32,293 bases of DNA from JBBDYD01 sp040901865 (GCA_040901865.1 JBBDYD010000094.1:1-32293), one strand, 5' to 3'. Shown: positions 1 to 7,404, counted from the stretch's first letter. Program-made: numbers and translations. Notes: generated by a model from the letters alone, not told the origin.

Positions 1-2
1 GT

Positions 3-2309
3 CAAACAATTTCCCACTACAAGATTCTTGAGAAGTTAGGTGAGGGCGGAATGGGTGTTGTCTACAAGGCCCACGACACCAAGCTGGACCGCCTGGTGGC
101 GCTCAAGTTTCTCCCGACTCAACTCGCTGCCAGCGAGCAGGATAAGCAGCGTTTCACCCATGAAGCCAAGGCCGCATCCGCTCTTGACCATCCGAACATC
201 TGCAACGTTCACGAGATTGATGAAACGCCTGATGGACAAGTCTTCATCGTCATGGCGATCTATGAAGGTACTCCACTCAACAGAAAGATTGAGAAAGGCC
301 CCTTTACGATAGACGAAGCCGTCGATGTTGCCATTCAAGCGGCCGAAGGATTACAAGCTGCACACGAGAAGGGCATTGTTCACCGGGACGTCAAGAGCAG
401 CAACATTATGGTGACAGACAAAGGGCGCGCTGTGATCATGGACTTTGGTTTGGCGCACAGCCGTGGAATGTCCAAGCTGACGAAGACCGGCTCTACTTTA
501 GGAACAGTGCCCTATATGTCCCCTGAGCAGGCCAGGGGCGAGAAGGTCGACCACCGAACTGATATTTGGTCGCTGGGAGTGGTGCTGTATGAGATGATTG
601 CCGGACGGTTGCCATTTAAGAGCGAGTATCAAGACGCCGTCGTATATTCCATTCTGAATGAGCCCCCTCCGCCCATCACAAGCTTGCGAAGCGATGTGCC
701 GATGAAACTTGAGGGGATCGTCAACAAGTGTCTCGAGAAGAAAGCTTCCGATCGGTACCAGCATGCAGACGAGCTCATTGTCGATCTGCGACGTGTGAGG
801 AGTCAAACCAGCAACGAAGCCGTTGTCCCAAAGCCATTTTTGCGGGCCAGAAGCCGCATGGTGATATATGGAGGAGCAGTTGTTGTCCTGGCCGTCTTTG
901 TTTTTCTTGCCTTACCGCTGTTCAAGGGAAAGAATGAACAGGTCATATCGCTCGCTGTTTTGCCGCTTGAGAATCTCTCAGGCGACTCCGAGCAAGAATA
1001 TTTTGCCGAGGGAATAACAGATGCTCTCATTACTGAATTGGGACAGATTAGCGCTCTACGGGTAAGATCGCGGACTTCTGTCATGAAGTATAAAAAAACA
1101 GAAAAATCTCTGCCGCAGATTGCCAAAGAGCTGAATGCCGACGTGATCGTTGAAGGTTCTGTCTTGAGGTCGGGGGAAAAAGTGCGGATCACAGCCAAGC
1201 TGATTCATGCGGCCGAAGACCGGCAGCTTTGGGTTAAGAGTTACGAGCGCGACATCGGCGATTTTCTGGTTCTCCAAAACGAAATTGCCCAGGATATCAC
1301 GAGGCAGATCGGCATCAGACTCAGGGAGGAGGAGAGGTTCCGGTTGGCCAAGAGAAGGACTGTGAATCCCCAAGCGCTCGATGCCTATCTCAAGGGAGTG
1401 TATTCAAGCGACCATGAATATTTTAATCAAGCGATCAAACTCGATCCGGATTTTGCTCTGGCTTACACCAAGATTGCAGAAGGTTATTTTTTTAGTGGTC
1501 TATTCGGCGATGTTCCGCCTCGGAAGGCCTTTTTGGAAATGAAACAAGCAGCTCTCAAAGCGCTGGAGAAGGATAATACTCTCGGAGAGGCCCACGGCTA
1601 TCTGGCTGTGGCATGGCTCCATTATGATTTTAATTGGACAGAGGCGGAGAAAGAATTCAAACGAGCCCTTGAGCTCAACCCCAGCCTCGCCACGATCCAC
1701 CATCTCTATGCGCATTACCTGATGGCCCTGGACAGAAGGGAAGAGTCAATGGCTGAGGTCAAACTCGCCTCGGAACTTGATCCCTTTGCATGGGACAAGA
1801 ATTTATGCTCCGGCTGGCACTGCCTCTTCACTGCAGAACTTGATGAGGCGATTGAGCTTGCCCGCGAAGACATCCAGGCGAATCCCAAGAATGCGTGGGC
1901 CCGGGTCATTTTGGGCTGGGCCTATGAACAGAAATCCATGATCAAAGAGCCCATTGTCGAGTTCCAAAACGCCCTCGACAATTGGAAGGATAACTCTCTT
2001 CCCCTGGCCGGCCTTGGTCACGCCTACGGGATCGCCGGCAAAAAGAAGGAAGCGCAGGAGATTTTGGAGAAACTCCTTGAAAATTCGAAGCGAACCTACG
2101 TTCCAGCCTACGATATCGCCGCCGTCTATATCGGCCTTGGAGAAAAGGATCAGGCCTTTGAGTGGCTCTCTAAAGCCTTAGAGGAGCGGTCAGGCTTTCT
2201 GGTTTACATCAAATGCGACCGGCGGTTTGATGGGCTGCGGTCCGATCCTCGCTTCCGGGATCTGCAGCTCCGGATGAACCTGCCAAATGCACTCCAAACG
2301 AAACGATGA
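3..2309 (+). CDS. Ser/Thr protein kinase with TolB-like and TPR domains (5' truncated)
   Basis: This is a Hanks-type kinase that probably phosphorylates Ser/Thr residues at the inner membrane. The gene runs off the left edge; 768 codons are visible, starting inside the glycine-rich loop (GEGGMG, about residues 13-18). The catalytic lysine lies in VALK (about 35), the catalytic loop HRDVKSSN starts near 127, DFG is near 147, and SPEQARG forms the P+1 end. One hydrophobic segment (about 286-308) follows. Next comes a TolB-like/FlgO-type domain beginning AVLPLENLSG (about 316-430), then TPR-like helices to the C-terminus. This architecture is common in FCB bacteria, where the C-terminal part is thought to sense or scaffold. 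An attC-like dyad begins 23 bp after the stop codon, so the gene could be the anchor or the first cassette of the array. The kinase call is firm; the substrate is unknown. Confidence 0.93.
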   Translation, partial: QTISHYKILEKLGEGGMGVVYKAHDTKLDRLVALKFLPTQLAASEQDKQRFTHEAKAASALDHPNICNVHEIDETPDGQVFIVMAIYEGTPLNRKIEKGPFTIDEAVDVAIQAAEGLQAAHEKGIVHRDVKSSNIMVTDKGRAVIMDFGLAHSRGMSKLTKTGSTLGTVPYMSPEQARGEKVDHRTDIWSLGVVLYEMIAGRLPFKSEYQDAVVYSILNEPPPPITSLRSDVPMKLEGIVNKCLEKKASDRYQHADELIVDLRRVRSQTSNEAVVPKPFLRARSRMVIYGGAVVVLAVFVFLALPLFKGKNEQVISLAVLPLENLSGDSEQEYFAEGITDALITELGQISALRVRSRTSVMKYKKTEKSLPQIAKELNADVIVEGSVLRSGEKVRITAKLIHAAEDRQLWVKSYERDIGDFLVLQNEIAQDITRQIGIRLREEERFRLAKRRTVNPQALDAYLKGVYSSDHEYFNQAIKLDPDFALAYTKIAEGYFFSGLFGDVPPRKAFLEMKQAALKALEKDNTLGEAHGYLAVAWLHYDFNWTEAEKEFKRALELNPSLATIHHLYAHYLMALDRREESMAEVKLASELDPFAWDKNLCSGWHCLFTAELDEAIELAREDIQANPKNAWARVILGWAYEQKSMIKEPIVEFQNALDNWKDNSLPLAGLGHAYGIAGKKKEAQEILEKLLENSKRTYVPAYDIAAVYIGLGEKDQAFEWLSKALEERSGFLVYIKCDRRFDGLRSDPRFRDLQLRMNLPNALQTKR

Positions 2310-2332
2310 AGTTATGATTGACTCAGCCAACG

Positions 2333-2548
2333 GCAGCTAACAGCGGCAACAACGGCGCTCCGTCTTTTGATGGGCTCAGTTGAAACTCAGTTTGCAAATA
2401 GTAGACGTCGCTCAACGGTTTTGCTCACTGTTGGTATGCGGCTACGGCCGCGAGAAAATAAGTCATTTGATAGTGGCCTTCGCCGCATCGTTTGATAGTT
2501 CGCAAAACCGCTGCCCGCCGCAGGCGGGTTGCCGCAAACGTTAGCTGC
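2333..2548 (+). repeat. attC-like dyad 1
   Basis: The outer arms GCAGCTAAC (2333-2341) and GTTAGCTGC (2540-2548) are perfect complements. The inner arms GCGGCAAC (2343-2350) and GTTGCCGC (2528-2535) are also perfect. The two sides are separated by 1 nt on the left and 4 nt (AAAC) on the right. This asymmetric double-arm layout resembles the R''-L'' / L'-R' boxes of integron attC sites. A further nested pair is present, with CAACGGTTTTGC on the left and GCAAAACCGCTG on the right. The element is about 216 bp, longer than most attC sites. GTTAGCT departs from the GTTRRRY consensus at one position. Confidence 0.6.
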
Positions 2549-2598
2549 AATGCCTGCTGTAACTAATTAACTCTCTCAACAATTTATGGAGGGGCATC

Positions 2599-3000
2599 AT
2601 GAAAACATTCAATCTTTTTGTTTGCTTGCTTTCGATTTGCATTCTTGCGGGCTTTACACAGGGCTTGGCGCAACAACCAACCGCGAAAGTTTATTGGATG
2701 CAAATATTGACCGTGTCGTTAGGGAAGTTACCAGACTATCACACCTTTGCTGAAAAGGAAATGCGTCCTCTTCAAGAAAAGCACGGATATCAATTTGTTG
2801 CTGGTTGGCAAACGATAATCGGCGATATTGAAGAAGTCATTCTAGTTGCCGAGTTTGACAATATGGACGCCTATCTAAAAGCAAGAATGAGTCTATTGGC
2901 CAGTGCAGAATATAAATCTCTCCAACCGAAAGTGGACGCGCTCTTAAAAGGCATACGCACAAGAATGATGACTGCAGTTCCTTATGTCAAGATGAAATGA
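2599..3000 (+). CDS. Exported NIPSNAP-like (dimeric alpha-beta barrel) protein
   Basis: This 133-residue protein has an N-terminal signal peptide (residues 1-24, hydrophobic core FVCLLSICILAGF, likely cut after GLA). About 100 residues follow, resembling NIPSNAP/dimeric alpha-beta barrel proteins: a beta strand (KVYWMQILTVSLGKL), a helix with EKEMRPLQEKHG, the strand FVAGWQTIIG, the strand EVILVAEF, and a helix with YLKARMSLLASAEY. Members of this fold bind small molecules or are uncharacterised, so no reaction can be assigned. A strong Shine-Dalgarno (GGAGGGG) precedes the ATG by about 5 bp. The gene starts 58 bp after the recombination-type end of dyad 1, and dyad 2 begins 43 bp after its stop. 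It therefore looks like a one-gene cassette. Confidence 0.75.
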   Translation: MKTFNLFVCLLSICILAGFTQGLAQQPTAKVYWMQILTVSLGKLPDYHTFAEKEMRPLQEKHGYQFVAGWQTIIGDIEEVILVAEFDNMDAYLKARMSLLASAEYKSLQPKVDALLKGIRTRMMTAVPYVKMK

Positions 3001-3043
3001 TTAGTTTCGGGGTCTATTTCGAGAGATCCAAGCAGCAGGCACT

Positions 3044-3194
3044 GCGGCTAACAGGCCGCACTACGACATTCGCTCATTTGATATGGCGAGGTTTGTTCTA
3101 CGAAAGAATTTTTAATAGTGCTCATTCAATGGCGCACCCAATCCACTTCGTTCCATTCGTGCGCCACTGCGTAGTGCGGCCAGACGTTATGTGC
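3044..3194 (+). repeat. attC-like dyad 2
   Basis: The left end is GCGGCTAAC (3044-3052), then one A, then the 12-nt arm GGCCGCACTACG (3054-3065). On the right, the perfect complement CGTAGTGCGGCC (3170-3181) is followed by AGAC and GTTATGTGC (3186-3194). The layout matches dyads 1 and 3: a TAAC core, 1-nt spacer, long arm, central part, long arm, 4-nt spacer, GTTA core. A smaller nested pair is TGGCGCAC (3130-3137) and GTGCGCCA (3159-3166). The element lies between the NIPSNAP-like gene and the cupin gene. Confidence 0.6.
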
Positions 3195-3284
3195 AATGTC
3201 CGCCAGCGATTAGTCATTGCCGTTTCGACGTATTTTTGTAATTCACGCTTTCTTTCTGATTTATCCAAATAACTGGAGGATAAC

Positions 3285-3692
3285 ATGAAAACAACTTTCG
3301 CGCTGTTTGTCGCGTCAACCTTGCTAGGTGGTGTTAATCTGGCGTCTGCACAGGATCGGGTGAAACTCTCACCGCAAATGTTCAAGGTGCTGCTTGAAAA
3401 TGAACACGTGCGCGTGTACGAGTTCCGCGCTAAGGCCGGCGAAAAAGAGCCCATGCACTCCCATCCTGCGATGGTAGTGTACACGTTGTCAGGCGACTAT
3501 AGGATAAAACTAACCACCCCGGATGGCAAATCCGAGGAGGACCAAGTCAATGTGGGAACGGCACTCTGGGTCGACGCGGTAACTCATATCTATGAAAATC
3601 TCGGCCCGGGCGATGCCCACGAGCTGATCATCGAGATGAAGGCTCCAACGGCAACAAAGAAAACCCCAGCGAAGAAGGAGGTGAAAAAATAG
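3285..3692 (+). CDS. Exported single-domain cupin protein
   Basis: This 135-residue protein starts with a signal peptide (residues 1-22, ending SAQ), so it is probably periplasmic. The cupin motif 1 region is GEKEPMHSHPAMVVYTLSG, with metal-ligand histidines at about H58 and H60; the usual glutamate of this motif is not evident. A second conserved region is VTHIYENLGPGDAHELII, with a further histidine. Small cupins of this type bind a metal and often a hydrophobic or acidic small molecule; the substrate cannot be read here. The C-terminus is Lys/Ala/Thr-rich (about 120-135). A clean GGAGGA site lies 5 bp before the ATG. The gene starts 98 bp after dyad 2 and ends 85 bp before dyad 3, a typical cassette layout. 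Confidence 0.85.
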   Translation: MKTTFALFVASTLLGGVNLASAQDRVKLSPQMFKVLLENEHVRVYEFRAKAGEKEPMHSHPAMVVYTLSGDYRIKLTTPDGKSEEDQVNVGTALWVDAVTHIYENLGPGDAHELIIEMKAPTATKKTPAKKEVKK

Positions 3693-3777
3693 CAGTTCAC
3701 CATTTTTCAGGTCATCGATCATCGGTACAAGGAGATCAATGTTGTGCCAGAGACAGTTGTGCACGCTGGCGTCCACT

Positions 3778-3937
3778 GCGCATAACAGGCGTAACCACGG
3801 CGCTCATTCATTTGATAAGACGATGTTAAGGCTCAGTTTGACAGATAGTTGTATTCGCTCAACAGTTTTTGCCGCGAAAAAATTGATCGTTTCGTAGCGA
3901 CAAAAACTGCTGCGTGGTTATGCCAAACGTTATGCGC
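3778..3937 (+). repeat. attC-like dyad 3
   Basis: This is the best-formed copy. The 9-nt outer arms GCGCATAAC (3778-3786) and GTTATGCGC (3929-3937) are perfect complements. The 12-nt inner arms GGCGTAACCACG (3788-3799) and CGTGGTTATGCC (3913-3924) pair with one mismatch. The spacers are A on the left and AAAC on the right, as in dyad 1. A nested CAACAGTTTTTG / CAAAAACTG pair occupies the middle. The element is about 160 bp long and follows the cupin gene. Confidence 0.62.
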
Positions 3938-4113
3938 AAGCAAAGATTCATTTTCATAAGGCGTTTTGCAGCACATCTAATCAACCCAGAGAGCGGTTTT
4001 ATCTGGAAACCATATAAACAATGGTTAGCTGGACCTGCTGACTTGTATTGAGTTCGATCAAATCCAGTAGACCAGCAAGAGGAGGTTAAAAACGCCCCCG
4101 CTCGAAGCCCTCG

Positions 4114-4320
4114 ATGCCTATGAGCTTTCCTTCCAGCGGCAAGTGGCTGCTGAAGATCCTCGCACGGGACAACCAGTTCGTCTTCGGCATGTACCGACGC
4201 CATATGAAGGTCATCAGCTACCTCGGCATGTTCGACCGGCTCTTTGGGGTCCCGGTCACCACGCGGAATTGGAATACCATCACCGCGATCGCCAAGGTGC
4301 TGGGGAACGGAAGGACCTGA
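4114..4320 (+). CDS. Unrecognised 68-aa ORF, possibly a gene fragment
   Basis: The reading frame gives a protein-like sequence rich in aromatic and basic residues (for example FVFGMYRRHMKVISYLGMF and TTRNWNTITAIAKVLG). I do not recognise the family. An in-frame stop lies just upstream at about 4087. The only good Shine-Dalgarno (GAGGAGG near 4080) is roughly 28 bp from the ATG, so either the start is not certain or this is the C-terminal end of a larger gene. It lies in the cassette-like segment between dyad 3 and the half-site at 4632, upstream of the truncated DUF4386 gene. Confidence 0.35.
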   Translation: MPMSFPSSGKWLLKILARDNQFVFGMYRRHMKVISYLGMFDRLFGVPVTTRNWNTITAIAKVLGNGRT

Positions 4321-4422
4321 TCGGCCGGCGAGCCGTCACTATCCGTCATCGGCTTGCGGCAGGGATTGTCTCAGGTCTGGATAGTTGTGCGTCATTATAA
4401 ACAACCTTCAGGAGCAAATCGT

Positions 4423-4668
4423 ATGGAATTGAATTCGAGTTCACTCCAAAAGACCGCGAGACTTGCCGGCCTGCTGTATCTTGTCTGGATAGTAACAGGC
4501 CTCTATAGCCTGTTTTATATACCATCACAAATTAACATGCGGTATGATGCTGTTACCGCTGCGCAAAGTATCCTCTCCAATGAATTTCTATTTCGAACCG
4601 GAATTTTGAATGATCTCATTAACAGCTTCCACCAGACGTTATGTGCAATTGCCCTTTCGAACATGTGA
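4423..4668 (+). pseudogene. Truncated DUF4386 membrane protein gene
   Basis: The first 65 or so residues match the N-terminus of DUF4386 membrane proteins. They include the opening hydrophobic segment KTARLAGLLYLVWIVTG, the motif SLFYIPSQI, and AAQSILSNEFLFRTGILNDLI. DUF4386 proteins usually run to roughly 220-240 residues with several membrane helices. Here the homology stops near 4617, and the frame continues only into the right end of an attC-like element (CCAGACGTTATGTGC) before stopping. A Shine-Dalgarno (AGGAG) precedes the ATG. I read this as a gene cut off by recombination at, or close to, an attC-like end. The remnant is unlikely to be functional. Confidence 0.72.
4617..4649 (+). repeat. 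attC-like half-site or collapsed dyad (site 4)
   Basis: CCAGACGTTATGTGCAAT (4632-4649) is identical to the right end of dyad 2 (from 3180). The matching long left arm is absent. ATTAACAGC at 4617-4625 could be a minimal TAACA left end, which would make a collapsed element of about 30 bp. It coincides with the point where DUF4386 homology stops. Confidence 0.5.
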
Positions 4669-5013
4669 TCAAACTTCAGGTTTGACATTTCGTGACCGTT
4701 TCGCTACGTTTCGATTGTTCAAATTCCTCGGTCATACGCTGACCTGCCGACTTCAACAATGGCTTGAAGTTGTTTTCTAACAAGGCATACCTACCATTTG
4801 ACTAGTCCTGGCTTCTGAGAAAGCTTTTGTTTCCATCGCAGGTAGGAATGAAACACTGAAGCTTTCACCAGGACATTTACACCAATCTCTACCAGCGCGC
4901 TGAAAGCCGTCCAAAATGACATGATCGTGTCATTGTGATGTGGACGCGTGTCGCGTACCTTTTCTGGCAGATAGTGTGAAGCCGGCTGTTAACCCAATTC
5001 TAAGGAAGCGGCG
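4669..5013. other. Gene-free segment with a spaced inverted repeat
   Basis: No convincing reading frame is present. A spaced inverted repeat runs from 4805 to 4874: GTCCTGG and AAAGCTT on the left pair with AAGCTTT and CCAGGAC on the right. TTCTAACAAGGC at 4775-4786 looks like an isolated attC-type left end, but I find no matching right arm. The stretch would be a cassette-like unit that has lost its gene. Confidence 0.4.
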
Positions 5014-5178
5014 GCAGCTAACAGCGGCAACACGACGCGCGCTTGTGAACCTCAGGAGCTCAACGGTCTTGCTCGCAGGAAATTGGTCATTTTAAGTTCG
5101 CAAAACCGCTGCCCCGCCAAACAACGGCGGGAGGAAGCGGAACAAAAAACGTGCGTGATGCGGCGAGATGTTAATTTC
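5014..5178 (+). repeat. attC-like dyad 5 (same subtype as dyad 1)
   Basis: The left end GCAGCTAAC-A-GCGGCAAC (5014-5031) is identical to dyad 1, with identity extending a few bases on each side. The inner parts CTCAACGGT-TTGCTC and GTTCGCAAAACCGCTGCC are also shared. The right end is degenerate: GTGATGCGGCGAGAT then GTTAATTTC (5170-5178). This copy looks decayed or hybrid. It lies directly before the lipoprotein/beta-barrel gene pair. Confidence 0.52.
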
Positions 5179-5215
5179 AATTGCCCGCGCAATAACCATA
5201 TAAGGAGAGATCAAA

Positions 5216-5629
5216 ATGAAACATCAGGGATTCAGACAGGCTGTGGCTTGGCTGCTCGTCACAGTCCATGTCGTCATGATCTATGGATGCTCGGTCACGA
5301 ATCGCATCACCCTTCCCGGCAATGAAATCCCCGCCGGATCCAATTTCAAAATCGCCACAGTCATTCTCAAGGGTGGCGAAACCATCAAGTTTGATGTCAA
5401 CGGGGGTCGGTATGTTGAAAGAACAAGTGATGGAAAATCGTATCGCGTTATCGTCGGAATGACGGATGGCAAGAACATCGAGATTGATCCTGAGAAAGTC
5501 TTTGAGGTGAGATTTGAACAAGAGGAGTCAAGCGGGGGCGGCAGCTTTATCGCAGGTTTTCTTATCGGTATGCCTGTTGGTGCTGGCGTCTTTTATCTCA
5601 TTCTGGTAGCGGCTTTCAGCGGTCATTAA
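5216..5629 (+). CDS. Small lipoprotein with C-terminal membrane segment
   Basis: This 137-residue protein has a lipobox ending VVMIYGC, with C25 as the likely lipidated residue. The mature part is a short beta-rich domain (about 40-100: KIATVILKGGETIKFDV, YRVIVGMTDGKNIEIDPEKVFEVRF). A Gly-rich hydrophobic segment follows at the C-terminus (about 108-133: GGGSFIAGFLIGMPVGAGVFY). The beta domain followed by a Gly-rich segment recalls the N-terminal part of the protein encoded next door. It starts 45 bp after the right end of dyad 5, with AGGAGA as ribosome-binding site. The next gene starts 13 bp after its stop, so the two are probably co-transcribed. Function unknown. Confidence 0.75.
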   Translation: MKHQGFRQAVAWLLVTVHVVMIYGCSVTNRITLPGNEIPAGSNFKIATVILKGGETIKFDVNGGRYVERTSDGKSYRVIVGMTDGKNIEIDPEKVFEVRFEQEESSGGGSFIAGFLIGMPVGAGVFYLILVAAFSGH

Positions 5630-5641
5630 AAGGAGCAGACG

Positions 5642-6802
5642 ATGTCCAAGAATATTATCATTGCGGGTGCTTCACTTTGCTTATTCATGAGTCAGGTAAC
5701 GTTCGGGCAATTGCAAGTAAAGATCACAGGCATGAAAGAGGCGCTTATCTTCCGCCCTAACCAGGACGCGATTCGAGGAAGGCTTGTTGAAATAAGAGAA
5801 GAGTCCATTGTCGTGTTGTCATCGGAACGCGAGGTAACAGTTCCTTTTGCCGATATAAGCAGAATAATTCTGACCTCCAACCGAGGGGCGGGGAGGGGAG
5901 CATTATATGGGGCAGTTCTTGCGGGATACACCAGTATGTACTTGCTTACGGGATCAAATGATGGATTTGTTGGATCACGGAATTTCTCCATATATCTCCT
6001 TGCTGTGGTTCCGAGTATTGCGCTTGGGGCTGGCATCGGGTATCTCGTCGACCCGGGCTTTGAACAAACGGAGGAAGTTTTTGATTTTACAGGAAGCGAC
6101 GAAGCAAAAGCCCGAGAAAAGTCCCGCCTGGTAACGGCCACAACTCATGGATCACGCGAAAGCAAAGTGCATATCACAGTCCAGGGAAGTCATGTTAATT
6201 CGAACAACCCGAAGCTCATTCTGCCGGGCTCAAATAACTATGATTACAATACACTAAGCGAGTTCAATATGCTCAGGAAGGCGCAAGTAACCTACTCCCT
6301 GGTGGCGGAAGTAGAGGTAGGAGTTGCCTTGGTGAGGTTCAGCGAACCGCCACAAACCAGATTCGGGTTCGAAGCCCTTAGCAATGGCGACTCAAAAACT
6401 TACAATGCGTCTCAGTCGTTTGAGGCAACCGGAAAATATATTGTGGGGATATACAAACCGTTGTATCATCTACTCGATCCACGGTTAGACTTAAGAGTTG
6501 GAGGCGGATTTGGGACTGCCTCCATTGATTACAGGAGAACAACAACCGTCTGGACATATACGCAAAGCGGATCCAGTTTGCAGGATGATTCCTTTTTCGA
6601 TGTTTCCGACAATTTTGCGGGTGCGTACCTCTTTGTTCAATTTGAGTTCGAACTTGTACATGGGCTTTCATTAGGGCTGGTCGCTGATAAGGTGTTCGGT
6701 CCGTCAAGAGATGCACCAGCAGTGCCCGAAGCAAATATCCCGGCCCAGACATTACGCTTCAACAACACAAGCGTGGGCTTCACCATAAGCCTCCATTTTT
6801 GA
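5642..6802 (+). CDS. Predicted outer-membrane beta-barrel protein
   Basis: This 386-residue protein has a signal peptide (1-22, ending TFG). A short domain follows (about 27-80: ALIFRPNQDAIRGRLVEI, VTVPFADISRIILTS). Two Gly/Ala-rich hydrophobic stretches (about 82-105 and 117-137) come next. The C-terminal half (about 170-386) has alternating beta strands and ends in the aromatic-terminated strand VGFTISLHF, typical of outer-membrane barrels. AGGAG precedes the ATG. It pairs with the lipoprotein gene upstream, and both share the strand-rich domain plus glycine-rich segment layout, so they may act together in the envelope. No named family recognised. Dyad 6 lies 54 bp downstream. Confidence 0.72.
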   Translation: MSKNIIIAGASLCLFMSQVTFGQLQVKITGMKEALIFRPNQDAIRGRLVEIREESIVVLSSEREVTVPFADISRIILTSNRGAGRGALYGAVLAGYTSMYLLTGSNDGFVGSRNFSIYLLAVVPSIALGAGIGYLVDPGFEQTEEVFDFTGSDEAKAREKSRLVTATTHGSRESKVHITVQGSHVNSNNPKLILPGSNNYDYNTLSEFNMLRKAQVTYSLVAEVEVGVALVRFSEPPQTRFGFEALSNGDSKTYNASQSFEATGKYIVGIYKPLYHLLDPRLDLRVGGGFGTASIDYRRTTTVWTYTQSGSSLQDDSFFDVSDNFAGAYLFVQFEFELVHGLSLGLVADKVFGPSRDAPAVPEANIPAQTLRFNNTSVGFTISLHF

Positions 6803-6856
6803 TCCGCGCCCTTCATTACTTACAAGTTGATGGGCTGCAGAGAAAAAAGGACAACT

Positions 6857-6983
6857 GCGACTAACAAATCCAACCACGACATTTTATTCTAGACGAATTT
6901 ATAGTGGTCGCTCGACACTTTTTGCCGTTGGTCTTTTGATAGCGGCAAACACTGCGGTGTTGTTTGGCGAGACGCTATGCGTC
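6857..6983 (+). repeat. attC-like dyad 6 (degenerate)
   Basis: The left end GCGACTAACA (6857-6866) and the right end GACGCTATGCGTC (6971-6983) keep the family shape, but the right core is GCTATGC instead of GTTATGC. The central CGACACTTTTTGCCG and CGGCAAACACTG pair is well kept and parallels dyads 1, 3 and 5. The inner arms pair only weakly (CCAACCAC against GTGTTGTTTGG). Confidence 0.45.
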
Positions 6984-7060
6984 ATGGCCGCCAACAAAAA
7001 TTATTGACGCTGAAACCTCATACTGAGGTGGCATTCATCAAGTCATTTCATAAGGGGAAG

Positions 7061-7141
7061 ATGATGAAAGACATCCGAATATATGTTGCCCTGATGGTAG
7101 TATTTGGTGTATCAGGATTAAGGGTTTACCTTATTGTCTGA
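7061..7141 (+). pseudogene. 26-codon gene remnant after the last attC-like site
   Basis: AGGGGAAG is followed by ATG and a short hydrophobic peptide (MMKDIRIYVALMVVFGVSG then RVYLIV and stop). It has the look of a signal peptide or first membrane helix whose gene body is gone; the sequence passes straight into word-type repeats. It starts about 80 bp after dyad 6, the spacing seen for other genes in the array. Confidence 0.4.
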
Positions 7142-7404
7142 ACCTGGATTCACACGATTTGAAGGATTATGAGGATTAGACATTCTCATGGCACGGAAGC
7201 AGCAGAATCGGGATTCACAGGATTTAAGGATTCTCAGGATTTCGCCCCCGGAATGAATTCCGGGTCTGAGCAGCAGAGGTAAAGCACAATCCCGATAAAT
7301 CGGGATAAGGAAGTTATCCGGGGATCCTCTGTGTGAGTGCGCGGTATGGTTATCACTGCTGTATGATACCGTCCGGCCCGCGAAGGTTCAAATGAAGACG
7401 TCTC
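7142..7404. repeat. Word repeats and two variable-arm palindromes
   Basis: GGATTCACAGGATTTAAGG-like words are repeated at about 7147-7245. Two perfect palindromes follow: CCCGGAAT-GA-ATTCCGGG (7247-7264) and ATCCCGAT-AA-ATCGGGAT (7289-7306). No gene is visible until the methyltransferase start at 7405. Confidence 0.6.

Noticed and set aside
4143..4400. 85-residue ORF overlapping the 68-aa ORF in another frame
   Set aside because: His/Arg-rich translation without secondary-structure pattern; the 4114-4320 frame looks more protein-like.
2333..6983. Dyads as insertion-sequence ends or MITEs
   Set aside because: No target-site duplications or flanking transposase; the fixed place after stop codons, same orientation and core TAAC/GTTA ends fit attC better.
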